Shown here: piece by piece, positions 16,643 through 22,963 of the stretch
Numbering within the stretch: position 1 is the first letter of the stretch
Layout of the letters: every line of letters starts with the position of its first letter
Assembly (NCBI GenBank): GCA_041918155.1
Contig: JAYRWH010000040.1
Span: 1 to 64,000, forward strand
Length of the DNA: 64,000 nt
Direction of reading: 5' to 3'
Origin: UBA668 sp041918155
Lineage (GTDB): Bacteria > Actinomycetota > Acidimicrobiia > Acidimicrobiales > Ilumatobacteraceae
Position numbers and translations under genes: made by a program
Notes under the pieces: model-generated
What the model saw: only the letters and a program-made list of their open reading frames with translations
Told to the model about the DNA's origin: nothing
The model's database searches: none

Positions 16643-17905
16643 TCAGGGCTGCACGCCAGCCGTCGCGAGCACCACCTGCAGCAGCACGTTCGCGCCGGCG
16701 GTGATGTCGGCCGGCGCGGTGTACTCGGCAATGTTGTGCGACAGGCCGTTGACGCTCGGAACGAACACCATCGCCGTGGGGCACACGCGTGCGAGCATCT
16801 GCGCGTCGTGACCGGCGCCGCTCGGCATGCGTTTGGTGGAGTGGCCGAGGCGGCGGGCCGTGTCCTCCACGAGCGTCACCATCTGCGCGTCGAACTCCAC
16901 CGGCTGGAAGCGGGCCAGGACGCGGCGCTCGATGGTGACGCCCTCGCTCTCCGCCAATCGCGCGCACAGTTCGGCGAACGCTTCCTCCGCACGACGCAAG
17001 GTGAGTTCGTCGGTGTTGCGCAGGTCGATCGTCATCGTCACCGAAGCGGGGACGACGTTCACCAGGTTGGGCGTGAACTGGACGCGACCGACCGTGGCCA
17101 CCTGGGTGCCGCCCACCTCCACCGCCATCGCGCGCACCCCGGTGGTGATCGCCGCGGCAACGAAACCCGGATCGTGACGCAGGCGCATCGGGGTGGTGCC
17201 CGCGTGGGCGGACTGGCCGGTGATGGTGAGCTCGGTCCACGAGATGCCCTGCACGCCGGTGACGGCGCCGATCGTGACGCCCTCGTCCTCCAGGATCGGG
17301 CCCTGCTCGATGTGCAGCTCGAAGTACGCCTGCGGAGCCGACGCAGTCGGGCAGGGAGTGGAACCGGCGTAGCCGATGCGGGTGAGTTCATCACCGAGAC
17401 GCGCGCCGTCGTCCGCCGCGAGCACGTCGAGCGCTGCCTCCACGGCCATGCCGCCGACGTACACCAGGCTGCCGAGCATGTCGGGGGCGAAGCGGGCACC
17501 CTCCTCGTCGGTGAAGAACGCGACGCTGATCGGGTGGGCGGTGCGCACACCGTGCTGTGCGAGCGTCTCGATCACTTCCAGCCCGCCGAGCACGCCGAGG
17601 TTGCCGTCGAAGCGGCCGCCGGTGCGCACTGTGTCGATGTGCGAGCCGATCATGACTGCCGCCGCACCGGGGTCGGTGCCGGCGCGGGTGCCGACGACGT
17701 TGCCGATCGCGTCGATGCTGATCGTGAGGCCGAGGTCGCGCATCCAGCTCACGACGAGATCGCGCCCGGCGCGGTCGGCATCGGTGAGGGCGAGACGGGC
17801 GACGCCGCGCTCGCCGTTCGGGCCGAGCACGGCGCCGATCTCACCGAGCGCTTCGAGTCGCTGCCAGAGGCGCGCGCCATCGACGCGCAGCTCGCTCCAG
17901 GTCAC
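16643..17905 (-). CDS. M20-family amidase (N-carbamoyl-L-amino acid hydrolase / allantoate amidohydrolase type)
   Basis: The 420-aa enzyme belongs to the hydantoinase/carbamoylase (HyuC/AllC) branch of M20 metallopeptidases. The metal ligands are visible in order: GSHIDTVRTGG near residue 87, FDGNLGVLGGLE near 100, FTDEEGARF near 135, LHIEQGP near 190 and SHNIAEYT near 390. QSAHAGTTPM marks the dimerisation domain carrying a substrate-binding His. It would hydrolyse an N-carbamoyl or ureido group to release ammonia and CO2, as in hydantoin or purine-ureide breakdown. The GTG at 17905 overlaps the creatininase stop by 4 nt, so the two enzymes are made together. Specificity is not determinable. 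Confidence 0.9.
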   Translation of the reverse strand: MTWSELRVDGARLWQRLEALGEIGAVLGPNGERGVARLALTDADRAGRDLVVSWMRDLGLTISIDAIGNVVGTRAGTDPGAAAVMIGSHIDTVRTGGRFDGNLGVLGGLEVIETLAQHGVRTAHPISVAFFTDEEGARFAPDMLGSLVYVGGMAVEAALDVLAADDGARLGDELTRIGYAGSTPCPTASAPQAYFELHIEQGPILEDEGVTIGAVTGVQGISWTELTITGQSAHAGTTPMRLRHDPGFVAAAITTGVRAMAVEVGGTQVATVGRVQFTPNLVNVVPASVTMTIDLRNTDELTLRRAEEAFAELCARLAESEGVTIERRVLARFQPVEFDAQMVTLVEDTARRLGHSTKRMPSGAGHDAQMLARVCPTAMVFVPSVNGLSHNIAEYTAPADITAGANVLLQVVLATAGVQP

Positions 17906-18687
17906 AAAGGCCGCCCGAAGTTGAAGGCCTTCACCTCGCGCAGCGACTCGCAGAAGGCGCGCACGGCGCCGTCGAACAGGGTGCGGCCCAACTCTGCGGT
18001 GGCCGCGGTGGGGTCGCCGATGTAGCCGTCGGGGAAGAAGTCGTTGCTCAACCAGCCGAAGCTGACACGGCCTCCGAAGCGCACGTACTGGTTGAGCGCG
18101 AGGGTCTCGGGGACGCGTCGTTCGGCCTTGCTCATGTCGACCAGATGGGGCGCGAGGTGCAGCATGATCGAGGTCTCCTCGGTGCCGCCGTGCACGCCCA
18201 TGCCCAACTCGCCGGCGGGCGAGGCACCACCTTGGTCGGCCGGCACACCGGGGTGGGTGAGGAACGTCATCAGCCCATGGTTGAGGCGCAGTTCGCGGTT
18301 GGCCACGTTGAGCAGGGCGCTGTTGCCGCCGTGACCATTGAGGAACACGAGCCGCTTGGCGGGCGTGGTGGCGAGGCATCGGCCGATGTCCTCGAGCACG
18401 GAGAGCAGGGTCGTGGGCGACAGCCACACCGTGCCGGCCGACCACGCGTGTTCATTGCTCTTGGTGTACTCCAGCGTGGGCAGCAGCCACACGTCGAGCT
18501 CTTCACCGACGGCGGCGACTGCGGCTTCGGCGACGGCGGTGGCCACGACGCTGTCGGTGCTGAGCGGCAGATGTGGACCGTGCTGCTCGATGGCACCAAG
18601 GGGCTGCACGAGGATGCTGCGGTCGGTGAGCAGCTGGCTCACCTGCGGACCGGTGAGATCGGCGAAACGGCGGAGTCGAGCGGTCAC
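17902..18687 (-). CDS. Creatininase family protein
   Basis: The 261-aa protein is of the creatininase/creatinine amidohydrolase family, metal enzymes opening a cyclic amide. The motif PLGAIEQHGPHLPLSTD near residue 30 supplies Glu, His and Asp metal ligands, NGHGGN near 118 is the second signature, and HGGTEETS near 165 contributes the catalytic Glu. The family also contains enzymes acting on other amides, including pterin and mycofactocin precursors. The coupled M20 amidase suggests a two-step ring-opening then decarbamoylation route. GTG at 18687 follows a TAACGT -10 by 6 nt, so it is probably leaderless. It is divergent from the FAD oxidoreductase. Confidence 0.9.
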   Translation of the reverse strand: MTARLRRFADLTGPQVSQLLTDRSILVQPLGAIEQHGPHLPLSTDSVVATAVAEAAVAAVGEELDVWLLPTLEYTKSNEHAWSAGTVWLSPTTLLSVLEDIGRCLATTPAKRLVFLNGHGGNSALLNVANRELRLNHGLMTFLTHPGVPADQGGASPAGELGMGVHGGTEETSIMLHLAPHLVDMSKAERRVPETLALNQYVRFGGRVSFGWLSNDFFPDGYIGDPTAATAELGRTLFDGAVRAFCESLREVKAFNFGRPL

Positions 18688-18693
18688 ACCGGA

Positions 18694-18699
18694 ACGTTA
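18694..18699 (-). promoter_or_regulatory. -10 hexamer TAACGT for the creatininase operon
   Basis: TAACGT on the minus strand ends 6 nt before the creatininase GTG, giving a leaderless start. Confidence 0.5.
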
Positions 18700-18726
18700 C
18701 CTGTGTGTCACCGGCTGCCCGGCAGA

Positions 18727-20277
18727 ATGAACGCCATGACGGGACACGACTTCGATGCCATCGTGATCGGCGGCGGGCACAACGGGCTGACGTGCGCCGC
18801 CTACCTCGCGCGGGGCGGTCTGCGCACACTCGTGATCGAGGCCCGCGACGCCGTCGGCGGCACCGCCGCGAGCGAACGCTGGGCCGGCGCGATGGTGAAC
18901 ATCTGCAACTGCGACCACGTCACGTTCCGCACCACGCCGATCGTCGAGGAGTTGGGCCTCGCCGAGCATGGGTTGCAGTACGCGGAGTTGGATCCCGCTC
19001 AGGTCAACATGACGTGGGAGGGCGGGTCGGCGTGGCTCTCGTACCACTCGGCCGAGCAGACCATCGAGTCGATCGCCCGTTCGTACCCTCAGGAGGTCAA
19101 GGGTTACCGCCGGTACCTCAAGGCCGCCCTGCCGGCGGTGCGCCTCGTTCTCGACGCGGCGAACGCGCCGCCGTCGCTCGGCGGTCTCACCCGCAAGGTG
19201 TGGGAGAAGAAGGGTGCCGGCGTCAGCACCCTGCTGCGCTGGAGCCGGCGCAGCGCGGCCGACGTGATGCGCAACTATTTCTCCACCGAAGCCCTGTGTG
19301 CCCCCGGCCTGCTCGTCGGACCGATGGTGTGGGGCATCTCCCCCGAGTTCCCCGGCTCGGGGCTGGGGGCTCTCACCTACGCGATGCGCCACGCCGGACA
19401 CGTAGGCCGCCCGGTGGGCGGCGCAGGGCAGGTGCCGCTCACGGTGCTGAAGGCGTTCGAGGCGGCCGGCGGGCACCTGCGCACGTCCACCAAGGTTGCG
19501 GCGATCACCTGCGAGGGCAAGGGAGTGCGTGGTGTCGTGTTCGAGGACGGCACCGAGATCACCGCCCGCGTGGTCGTGTCGGCGTGCAACCCGCACGACA
19601 CGTTCCTGAAGTGGTTGCGCGATCCCCCGCCCCAGGCGCGGCCGCTCGTCGAGCGCTGGCGCGCAATCCCCACTGACGACGGCTACGAGAGCAAGATCGA
19701 TGCGGTGCTCACCAAGGTGCCGCACCTGCGCGCCGCGACGGACGCCGGCGTGCCCGACGATCTCGCGTGCACGTACGCGATCGCACCGTCAGTGGCCGAC
19801 ATGCATCGCGGCTACGAAATGATCACGCGCGGCCAGGTGCTCGAGAAGCCGGGCTTACTGGCGAACACGCCCACAGTGGCCGACCCCGGCCTCGACCCCG
19901 ATGGCCGCCACGTGCTGTCGCTGGAGGCGCTGTTCACGCCGTACAGCCTGCCCGGCGGTTGGGCGAGCAGCACCGAGCCGTCGCGGTGGCTCGACCTGTT
20001 CGGCTCGCTCACCGAGCCCGGCTTCCGCGACACCATCGTCGACTGGCGGGCGATGACCCCTGATCGCTACGAGCGCGAGTTCCACCTCCCCCACGGCCAC
20101 GCCACCTCGTTCGCCGGCGGCCCACTCGCAGCGCTGCGCAACAAGAATCCCGAGCTGACCAAGTACGAGACCCCCGTGCGCGGCCTGTACCTCACCGGCG
20201 CGGCCACCTTCCCCGGCGCGGGCGTCTGGGGCGCGAGCGGCCGCAACGCGGCGCACAAGGTGCTCGCCGGGCTGTAG
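18727..20277 (+). CDS. FAD-dependent oxidoreductase, phytoene-desaturase-like
   Basis: The protein of about 516 aa (513 if the ATG at 18736 is used) is a flavin amine-oxidase/CrtI-like enzyme. The dinucleotide-binding site IGGGHNGLTCAAYLA is at the N-terminus, with the second Gly-rich and acidic stretch VIEARDAVGGTA about 30 residues later. The C-terminus has GLYLTGAATFPGAGVWGASG, the flavin-contact block typical of CrtI/PYROXD2-type proteins. Such proteins desaturate or isomerise hydrophobic substrates, but many bacterial members have no known substrate. There is no carotenoid gene nearby. It is convergent with the DinB gene, with 7 bp between stops. Confidence 0.87.
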   Translation: MNAMTGHDFDAIVIGGGHNGLTCAAYLARGGLRTLVIEARDAVGGTAASERWAGAMVNICNCDHVTFRTTPIVEELGLAEHGLQYAELDPAQVNMTWEGGSAWLSYHSAEQTIESIARSYPQEVKGYRRYLKAALPAVRLVLDAANAPPSLGGLTRKVWEKKGAGVSTLLRWSRRSAADVMRNYFSTEALCAPGLLVGPMVWGISPEFPGSGLGALTYAMRHAGHVGRPVGGAGQVPLTVLKAFEAAGGHLRTSTKVAAITCEGKGVRGVVFEDGTEITARVVVSACNPHDTFLKWLRDPPPQARPLVERWRAIPTDDGYESKIDAVLTKVPHLRAATDAGVPDDLACTYAIAPSVADMHRGYEMITRGQVLEKPGLLANTPTVADPGLDPDGRHVLSLEALFTPYSLPGGWASSTEPSRWLDLFGSLTEPGFRDTIVDWRAMTPDRYEREFHLPHGHATSFAGGPLAALRNKNPELTKYETPVRGLYLTGAATFPGAGVWGASGRNAAHKVLAGL

Positions 20278-20284
20278 CGGCCAG

Positions 20285-20824
20285 CTACTCGCCGGTCTCG
20301 CCGTCGACGCTCTCACGCAGCAGATCGGCGTGGCCGTTGTGGCGGGCGTACTCCTCGATCATGTGCACCATGATCCAACGCAGGCTGTGGTTGGCCCCGT
20401 CGCGCCGCTTGCGTTTCGCCAACTGATCCAGGCTGCCACCGGCGAGCGCCTCCGCCGTCAGCGCATGAGAACGCTCCACCGCGTCGCTCCACATCGCTTT
20501 CAACTGCTCGGGGGTGTCGGCCGCGGCCGAGTGCCACTCCCAATCAGGGTCGGCCTTCCAGTCGATCGCCCCGAACGGTGCGCTGCGCGGGTTGTCGTGG
20601 AGGTACACAGAGAACCAGATGTCCTCCACCAGCGCCATGTGCTTCAGGATTCCGCCGAGCGTCATCGTCGAGTTGGCTGTGGTCGCCGAGAGCCCGGCGC
20701 CGTCGAGCCCGCGGCACTTCCACTCCAGCGTCGCCCGCTGATAGTCGAGGAAGCCGGTGAGCATGCCCACCTCGTCGGAGACGAGCGGCGGCTCGGGCCG
20801 ACCCTGGTCATCGATCTCAGTCAC
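20285..20824 (-). CDS. DinB family protein (DUF664 type)
   Basis: The 179-aa protein is a four-helix-bundle DinB/YfiT-like protein of the DUF664 group. Likely metal ligands are His in ILKHMALVED, and two His in MVHMIEEYARHNGHADLLRE near the C-terminus, in the spacing usual for the family. Many actinobacterial members are mycothiol- or bacillithiol-dependent transferases. The GTG start at 20824 has a GGAG-type ribosome site 8 nt upstream, and the gene follows the 2-oxoglutarate oxygenase by 30 nt. It is probably the third gene of the collagen operon, though a link in function is not evident. Confidence 0.82.
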   Translation of the reverse strand: MTEIDDQGRPEPPLVSDEVGMLTGFLDYQRATLEWKCRGLDGAGLSATTANSTMTLGGILKHMALVEDIWFSVYLHDNPRSAPFGAIDWKADPDWEWHSAAADTPEQLKAMWSDAVERSHALTAEALAGGSLDQLAKRKRRDGANHSLRWIMVHMIEEYARHNGHADLLRESVDGETGE

Positions 20825-20854
20825 GGTCCACTCCGTTTCGTCATGACGGTGCCG

Positions 20855-21484
20855 TCAGCGCAGAGGCGGGCCCACCATCCACCCGACCAATGCATAGCGG
20901 ACGCCACGCGTCACCGGTGTGACACGGTGACCGACGGTGGAAGGGAACACTGCCACCGAGCCACGGTTCCTCATCTCCTGCTGAACGAACAACTGCCCCG
21001 TCCCGTTGAGGAACTGCAGCTCGCCGCCGTCGTACTCTTCTGGGTCCGAGAGGTTCACGCTGACGCTGAGCTTGCGCTCGAGGCCAGCCCCCAACTCGGG
21101 GTACTCGACCTGGTCGTAGGCAAGCACATCGACATGCCAGGTGAACTGGCCGCCCTCTCCGTAGCGGATGATGCTGAGCGTTCCGAGCCCGGTGATGTCA
21201 TATCGCCACAGCAAGTTGGCCTGGTGGGCAAAGTGCGAGACGAGCGCCCCCACCCAGTGACCGGGCTCGACGAACAAGTGCTGCGCTTGTCGGGTCGCCG
21301 GGTCGACCAGTGTCTCACCGTGGGGCGTCTGGATCTCCGCGTCGTAGTACCACGTCTCGTCGAAGTGGTCGATCACGGCCTGGCAAATGGCAGGCGGGTA
21401 CACCCCGTCCCACATCCGGAACGTCACCTGCCGCGGCGAGCGCGCCGGCGGATCAACGCCGGGTGGATTGTCGCCCAGGCTCAC
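20855..21484 (-). CDS. 2-oxoglutarate/Fe(II) oxygenase, prolyl-hydroxylase (PKHD) type
   Basis: The 209-aa protein has the double-stranded beta-helix oxygenase core. The iron-binding triad is His117 and Asp119 (WHVDV) and His186 (GHRVTP). Arg196 in GVRYALVGW is placed to bind the 2-oxoglutarate carboxylate. YDGGEL near 151 and VFPSTVGHR near 179 are typical of the PKHD/prolyl 4-hydroxylase superfamily. No signal peptide is seen, so it acts in the cytoplasm. The GTG at 21484 overlaps the stop of the collagen-like gene (GTGA), so the two are translationally coupled. Its natural substrate is therefore very likely the neighbouring Gly-X-Y protein before export. Lysyl hydroxylation or an unrelated substrate cannot be excluded. 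Confidence 0.88.
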   Translation of the reverse strand: MSLGDNPPGVDPPARSPRQVTFRMWDGVYPPAICQAVIDHFDETWYYDAEIQTPHGETLVDPATRQAQHLFVEPGHWVGALVSHFAHQANLLWRYDITGLGTLSIIRYGEGGQFTWHVDVLAYDQVEYPELGAGLERKLSVSVNLSDPEEYDGGELQFLNGTGQLFVQQEMRNRGSVAVFPSTVGHRVTPVTRGVRYALVGWMVGPPLR

Positions 21485-22368
21485 GCCTGCTGCCGCCGAC
21501 GGCGGGACACCCCGATCGCTCCTGCGCCGGCGAGCACGGCGACCCCGGCAATATCGATGAACGGCAGCGGATCGCCGCCCGTCGCGGGCAGACCTCCGCC
21601 CGAGCCCGACGATGCACATTTGGCAGGGAAGGTGAGCAGAACCGGTGCGCCGACATCAAGCGGTCGTACAGCGTGCACCAGGCGGCGCGGACCAGCCGGA
21701 TCCTGCGGACTTGGGGCACCCGGAGTTCCGGGAGCACCGGGAGCACCGGGAGGACCTGCCGGACCCGGGGCGCCGGGGGTGCCGGCCGTTCCGGGGGCAC
21801 CGGCAGGTCCAGGTGCGCCGGTCACCACCGCAACGCACTCGTCGGCGGCACCACTACAGTCGATCGGCTGCTGCGCATGGACGAGACGAGCCGGTCCGCC
21901 GTTTGCAGCGGGGAACGTCCCCGGCGTGCCCGGGGCACCAGCCGGGCCGGGAGCACCGGGAGCACCGGGCGCACCCGGGGCGCCGGGAGTGCCCCGAGCG
22001 CCGGTCGGTCCGCTCTCGAGGACGATGCAGACCCCGGAATACGTCGAGCAATCGAGCGGAGCAAGCGCGTGCACGACCCGCGACGGGCCGTACGGGCTCG
22101 GGCGGCCGGAGCTCCCGCCCGGACCACCGTTGGGAGCGGGAGCACCGTTGGGACCGGGCGCCCCGGGGGGACCAGGCGCCCCGGTGGGACCAGCGGGGCC
22201 TGGCGCGCCGGGGGAACCATTGGCGCCAACGGGCCCGGCCGGACCGGCCGGGGCGGAACACTGAATGTCTGCCGGAGCGGCCAGAACCCGGTGGCTGTCG
22301 ATGCCGACACCGACCGTGAGCGAGGCTCCTGCTGCCGCCGCAAGCATTCCCATCCTGTTGAATCTCAT
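21481..22368 (-). CDS. Secreted collagen-like Gly-X-Y protein with LPATG wall anchor
   Basis: The 295-aa protein starts with a signal peptide (residues 1 to about 31, cut near VLAAPA). Three collagen-like blocks follow at residues 42-77, 120-152 and 184-219: 35 Gly-X-Y triplets, 22 with Pro in the Y position, the site hydroxylated in animal collagen. Each block is followed by a copy of a non-collagenous module with the core LVHAxxPLD and, in the first two, a pair of Cys (107/114, 171/178). The C-terminus is a sortase signal: LPATG at 260-264, a hydrophobic stretch 268-287 and SRRRRQQA. ATG 22368 is chosen as the first start giving a proper signal peptide. Expected fate is a short triple-helical surface stalk linked to the wall. 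No sortase is in the window. Confidence 0.9.
   Translation of the reverse strand: MRFNRMGMLAAAAGASLTVGVGIDSHRVLAAPADIQCSAPAGPAGPVGANGSPGAPGPAGPTGAPGPPGAPGPNGAPAPNGGPGGSSGRPSPYGPSRVVHALAPLDCSTYSGVCIVLESGPTGARGTPGAPGAPGAPGAPGPAGAPGTPGTFPAANGGPARLVHAQQPIDCSGAADECVAVVTGAPGPAGAPGTAGTPGAPGPAGPPGAPGAPGTPGAPSPQDPAGPRRLVHAVRPLDVGAPVLLTFPAKCASSGSGGGLPATGGDPLPFIDIAGVAVLAGAGAIGVSRRRRQQA
21625..21687 (-). repeat. Non-collagenous LVHA module, copy 3
   Basis: Residues 228-248 of the collagen-like protein contain RRLVHAVRPLD, matching copies 1 and 2, but the Cys pair is missing and the segment runs into the linker before LPATG. A lone Cys251 follows. Confidence 0.65.
21688..21819 (-). repeat. Collagen-like block 3 (12 Gly-X-Y triplets)
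   Basis: Residues 184-219 form 12 uninterrupted triplets, 9 with Pro at Y. At DNA level this is a degenerate 9-bp repeat rich in GGxGCxCCx units. Confidence 0.85.
21820..21891 (-). repeat. Non-collagenous LVHA module, copy 2
   Basis: Residues 160-183: ARLVHAQQPIDC, six residues, Cys178, then VAVVT. Same length and Cys spacing as copy 1. Confidence 0.75.
21895..22011 (-). repeat. Collagen-like block 2 (11 Gly-X-Y triplets)
   Basis: Residues 120-152 form 11 triplets starting GPTGARGTP, 7 with Pro at Y. This is the only block with a charged residue (Arg125). Confidence 0.85.
22012..22083 (-). repeat. Non-collagenous LVHA module, copy 1
   Basis: Residues 96-119: SRVVHALAPLDC, six residues, Cys114, then IVLES. 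The paired Cys could form a disulfide closing a small bead between triple-helical segments. Confidence 0.75.
22084..22251 (-). repeat. Collagen-like block 1 (12 Gly-X-Y triplets)
   Basis: Residues 42-77 hold 12 perfect triplets, 6 with Pro at Y. A Gly/Pro/Asn/Ser-rich tail out of register (78-95) follows. Confidence 0.85.
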
Positions 22369-22400
22369 CGTCGTCCCATCCAAAGCGTCGAGATTTGGTG

Positions 22401-22406
22401 AACCTA
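22401..22406 (-). promoter_or_regulatory. -10 hexamer TAGGTT for the collagen operon
   Basis: TAGGTT on the minus strand has TTGGCT 17 bp upstream as a possible -35. This predicts a leader of about 26 nt before the ATG at 22368, unlike the leaderless neighbours. Confidence 0.45.
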
Positions 22407-22442
22407 ACACACCCTGGAATGAGAGCCAAGCAAACCTTTGGT

Positions 22443-22937
22443 TCAGGCGTCTTTGACGCTCCAGTCGCGCCTGGCGACGGGCTCCTTGTCGCTCCACGGG
22501 AAGTTGATCCACTGGTCGGTGCGCTTCCAGACGTACTCGCACTTCACCACCGAGTGGCTCTTCTCGTAGATCACGGCGGTGCGCACCTCGGCCACCTTGC
22601 CCTCACAGAACTGCTGCACGCTGCGCAGAGTGTGGCCGGTGTCGGCGACGTCGTCGGCAATGAGGATCTTGAAGTGGCTGGCATCGATGAAGTCGGGCGC
22701 GGGCGGCAGGATGCGAGGAACTTCCAGGCGCTCGTCGACGCCGGTGTAGAACTCGACGTTCATGGTGTATACGTTCTTCACGCTGAGCGCGTACCCGAGC
22801 GCGCCGCCGATCAGGAGGCCACCGCGGGCGATCGAGAGGATCATGTCGGGCTCGTAATCGTCGGCCACCAGCTGGGCCAGCTCCCGAGAGGCCGTACCGA
22901 AGGTTTCCCACGTGAGGATTTCGCGCTCAATCGACAT
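22443..22937 (-). CDS. Phosphoribosyltransferase family protein (Gpt-like)
   Basis: The 164-aa protein is a type I phosphoribosyltransferase. The PRPP-binding loop is ILIADDVADTGHTL near residue 88, with two acidic residues before the Gly-Thr. SIARGGLLIGGALGYAL near 36 provides the pyrophosphate loop. The small size and C-terminal WINFPW resemble xanthine/hypoxanthine-guanine PRTs, which attach ribose-phosphate to a purine base. It lies next to a molybdenum hydroxylase of the xanthine dehydrogenase family, fitting purine salvage versus oxidation. ATG 22937 is preceded by a -10 7 nt away, so it is probably leaderless. The longer frame upstream is rejected. Confidence 0.88.
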   Translation of the reverse strand: MSIEREILTWETFGTASRELAQLVADDYEPDMILSIARGGLLIGGALGYALSVKNVYTMNVEFYTGVDERLEVPRILPPAPDFIDASHFKILIADDVADTGHTLRSVQQFCEGKVAEVRTAVIYEKSHSVVKCEYVWKRTDQWINFPWSDKEPVARRDWSVKDA

Positions 22938-22944
22938 GCCGTCG

Positions 22945-22950
22945 AACCTA
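22945..22950 (-). promoter_or_regulatory. -10 hexamer TAGGTT for the phosphoribosyltransferase
   Basis: TAGGTT on the minus strand ends 7 nt before the ATG, in the 26-bp gap after the molybdenum hydroxylase large subunit. Confidence 0.5.
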
Positions 22951-22963
22951 GCCGATACGCATG

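Noticed and set aside
14961..16811. 616-aa plus-strand open frame
   Set aside because: Antisense to the AspT/YidE-type transporter, with His/Arg/Gln-rich composition and no domain signature.
18727..20277. Carotenoid biosynthesis gene (phytoene desaturase)
   Set aside because: The fold is CrtI-like, but no phytoene synthase, cyclase or prenyltransferase gene lies nearby, so a pigment role is unsupported.
21688..22251. Regular short repeats that could be taken for a CRISPR array or minisatellite
   Set aside because: The units are 9 bp, in codon register, interrupted by coding modules, with no spacers of constant length.
20330..22264. Long plus-strand frame rich in Pro and Gly across the collagen region
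   Set aside because: It is the mirror of the minus-strand Gly-X-Y gene. GC-rich triplet repeats read as Gly/Ala/Pro in several frames, but only the minus-strand frame has a signal peptide, LPATG anchor and coupling to a real gene.
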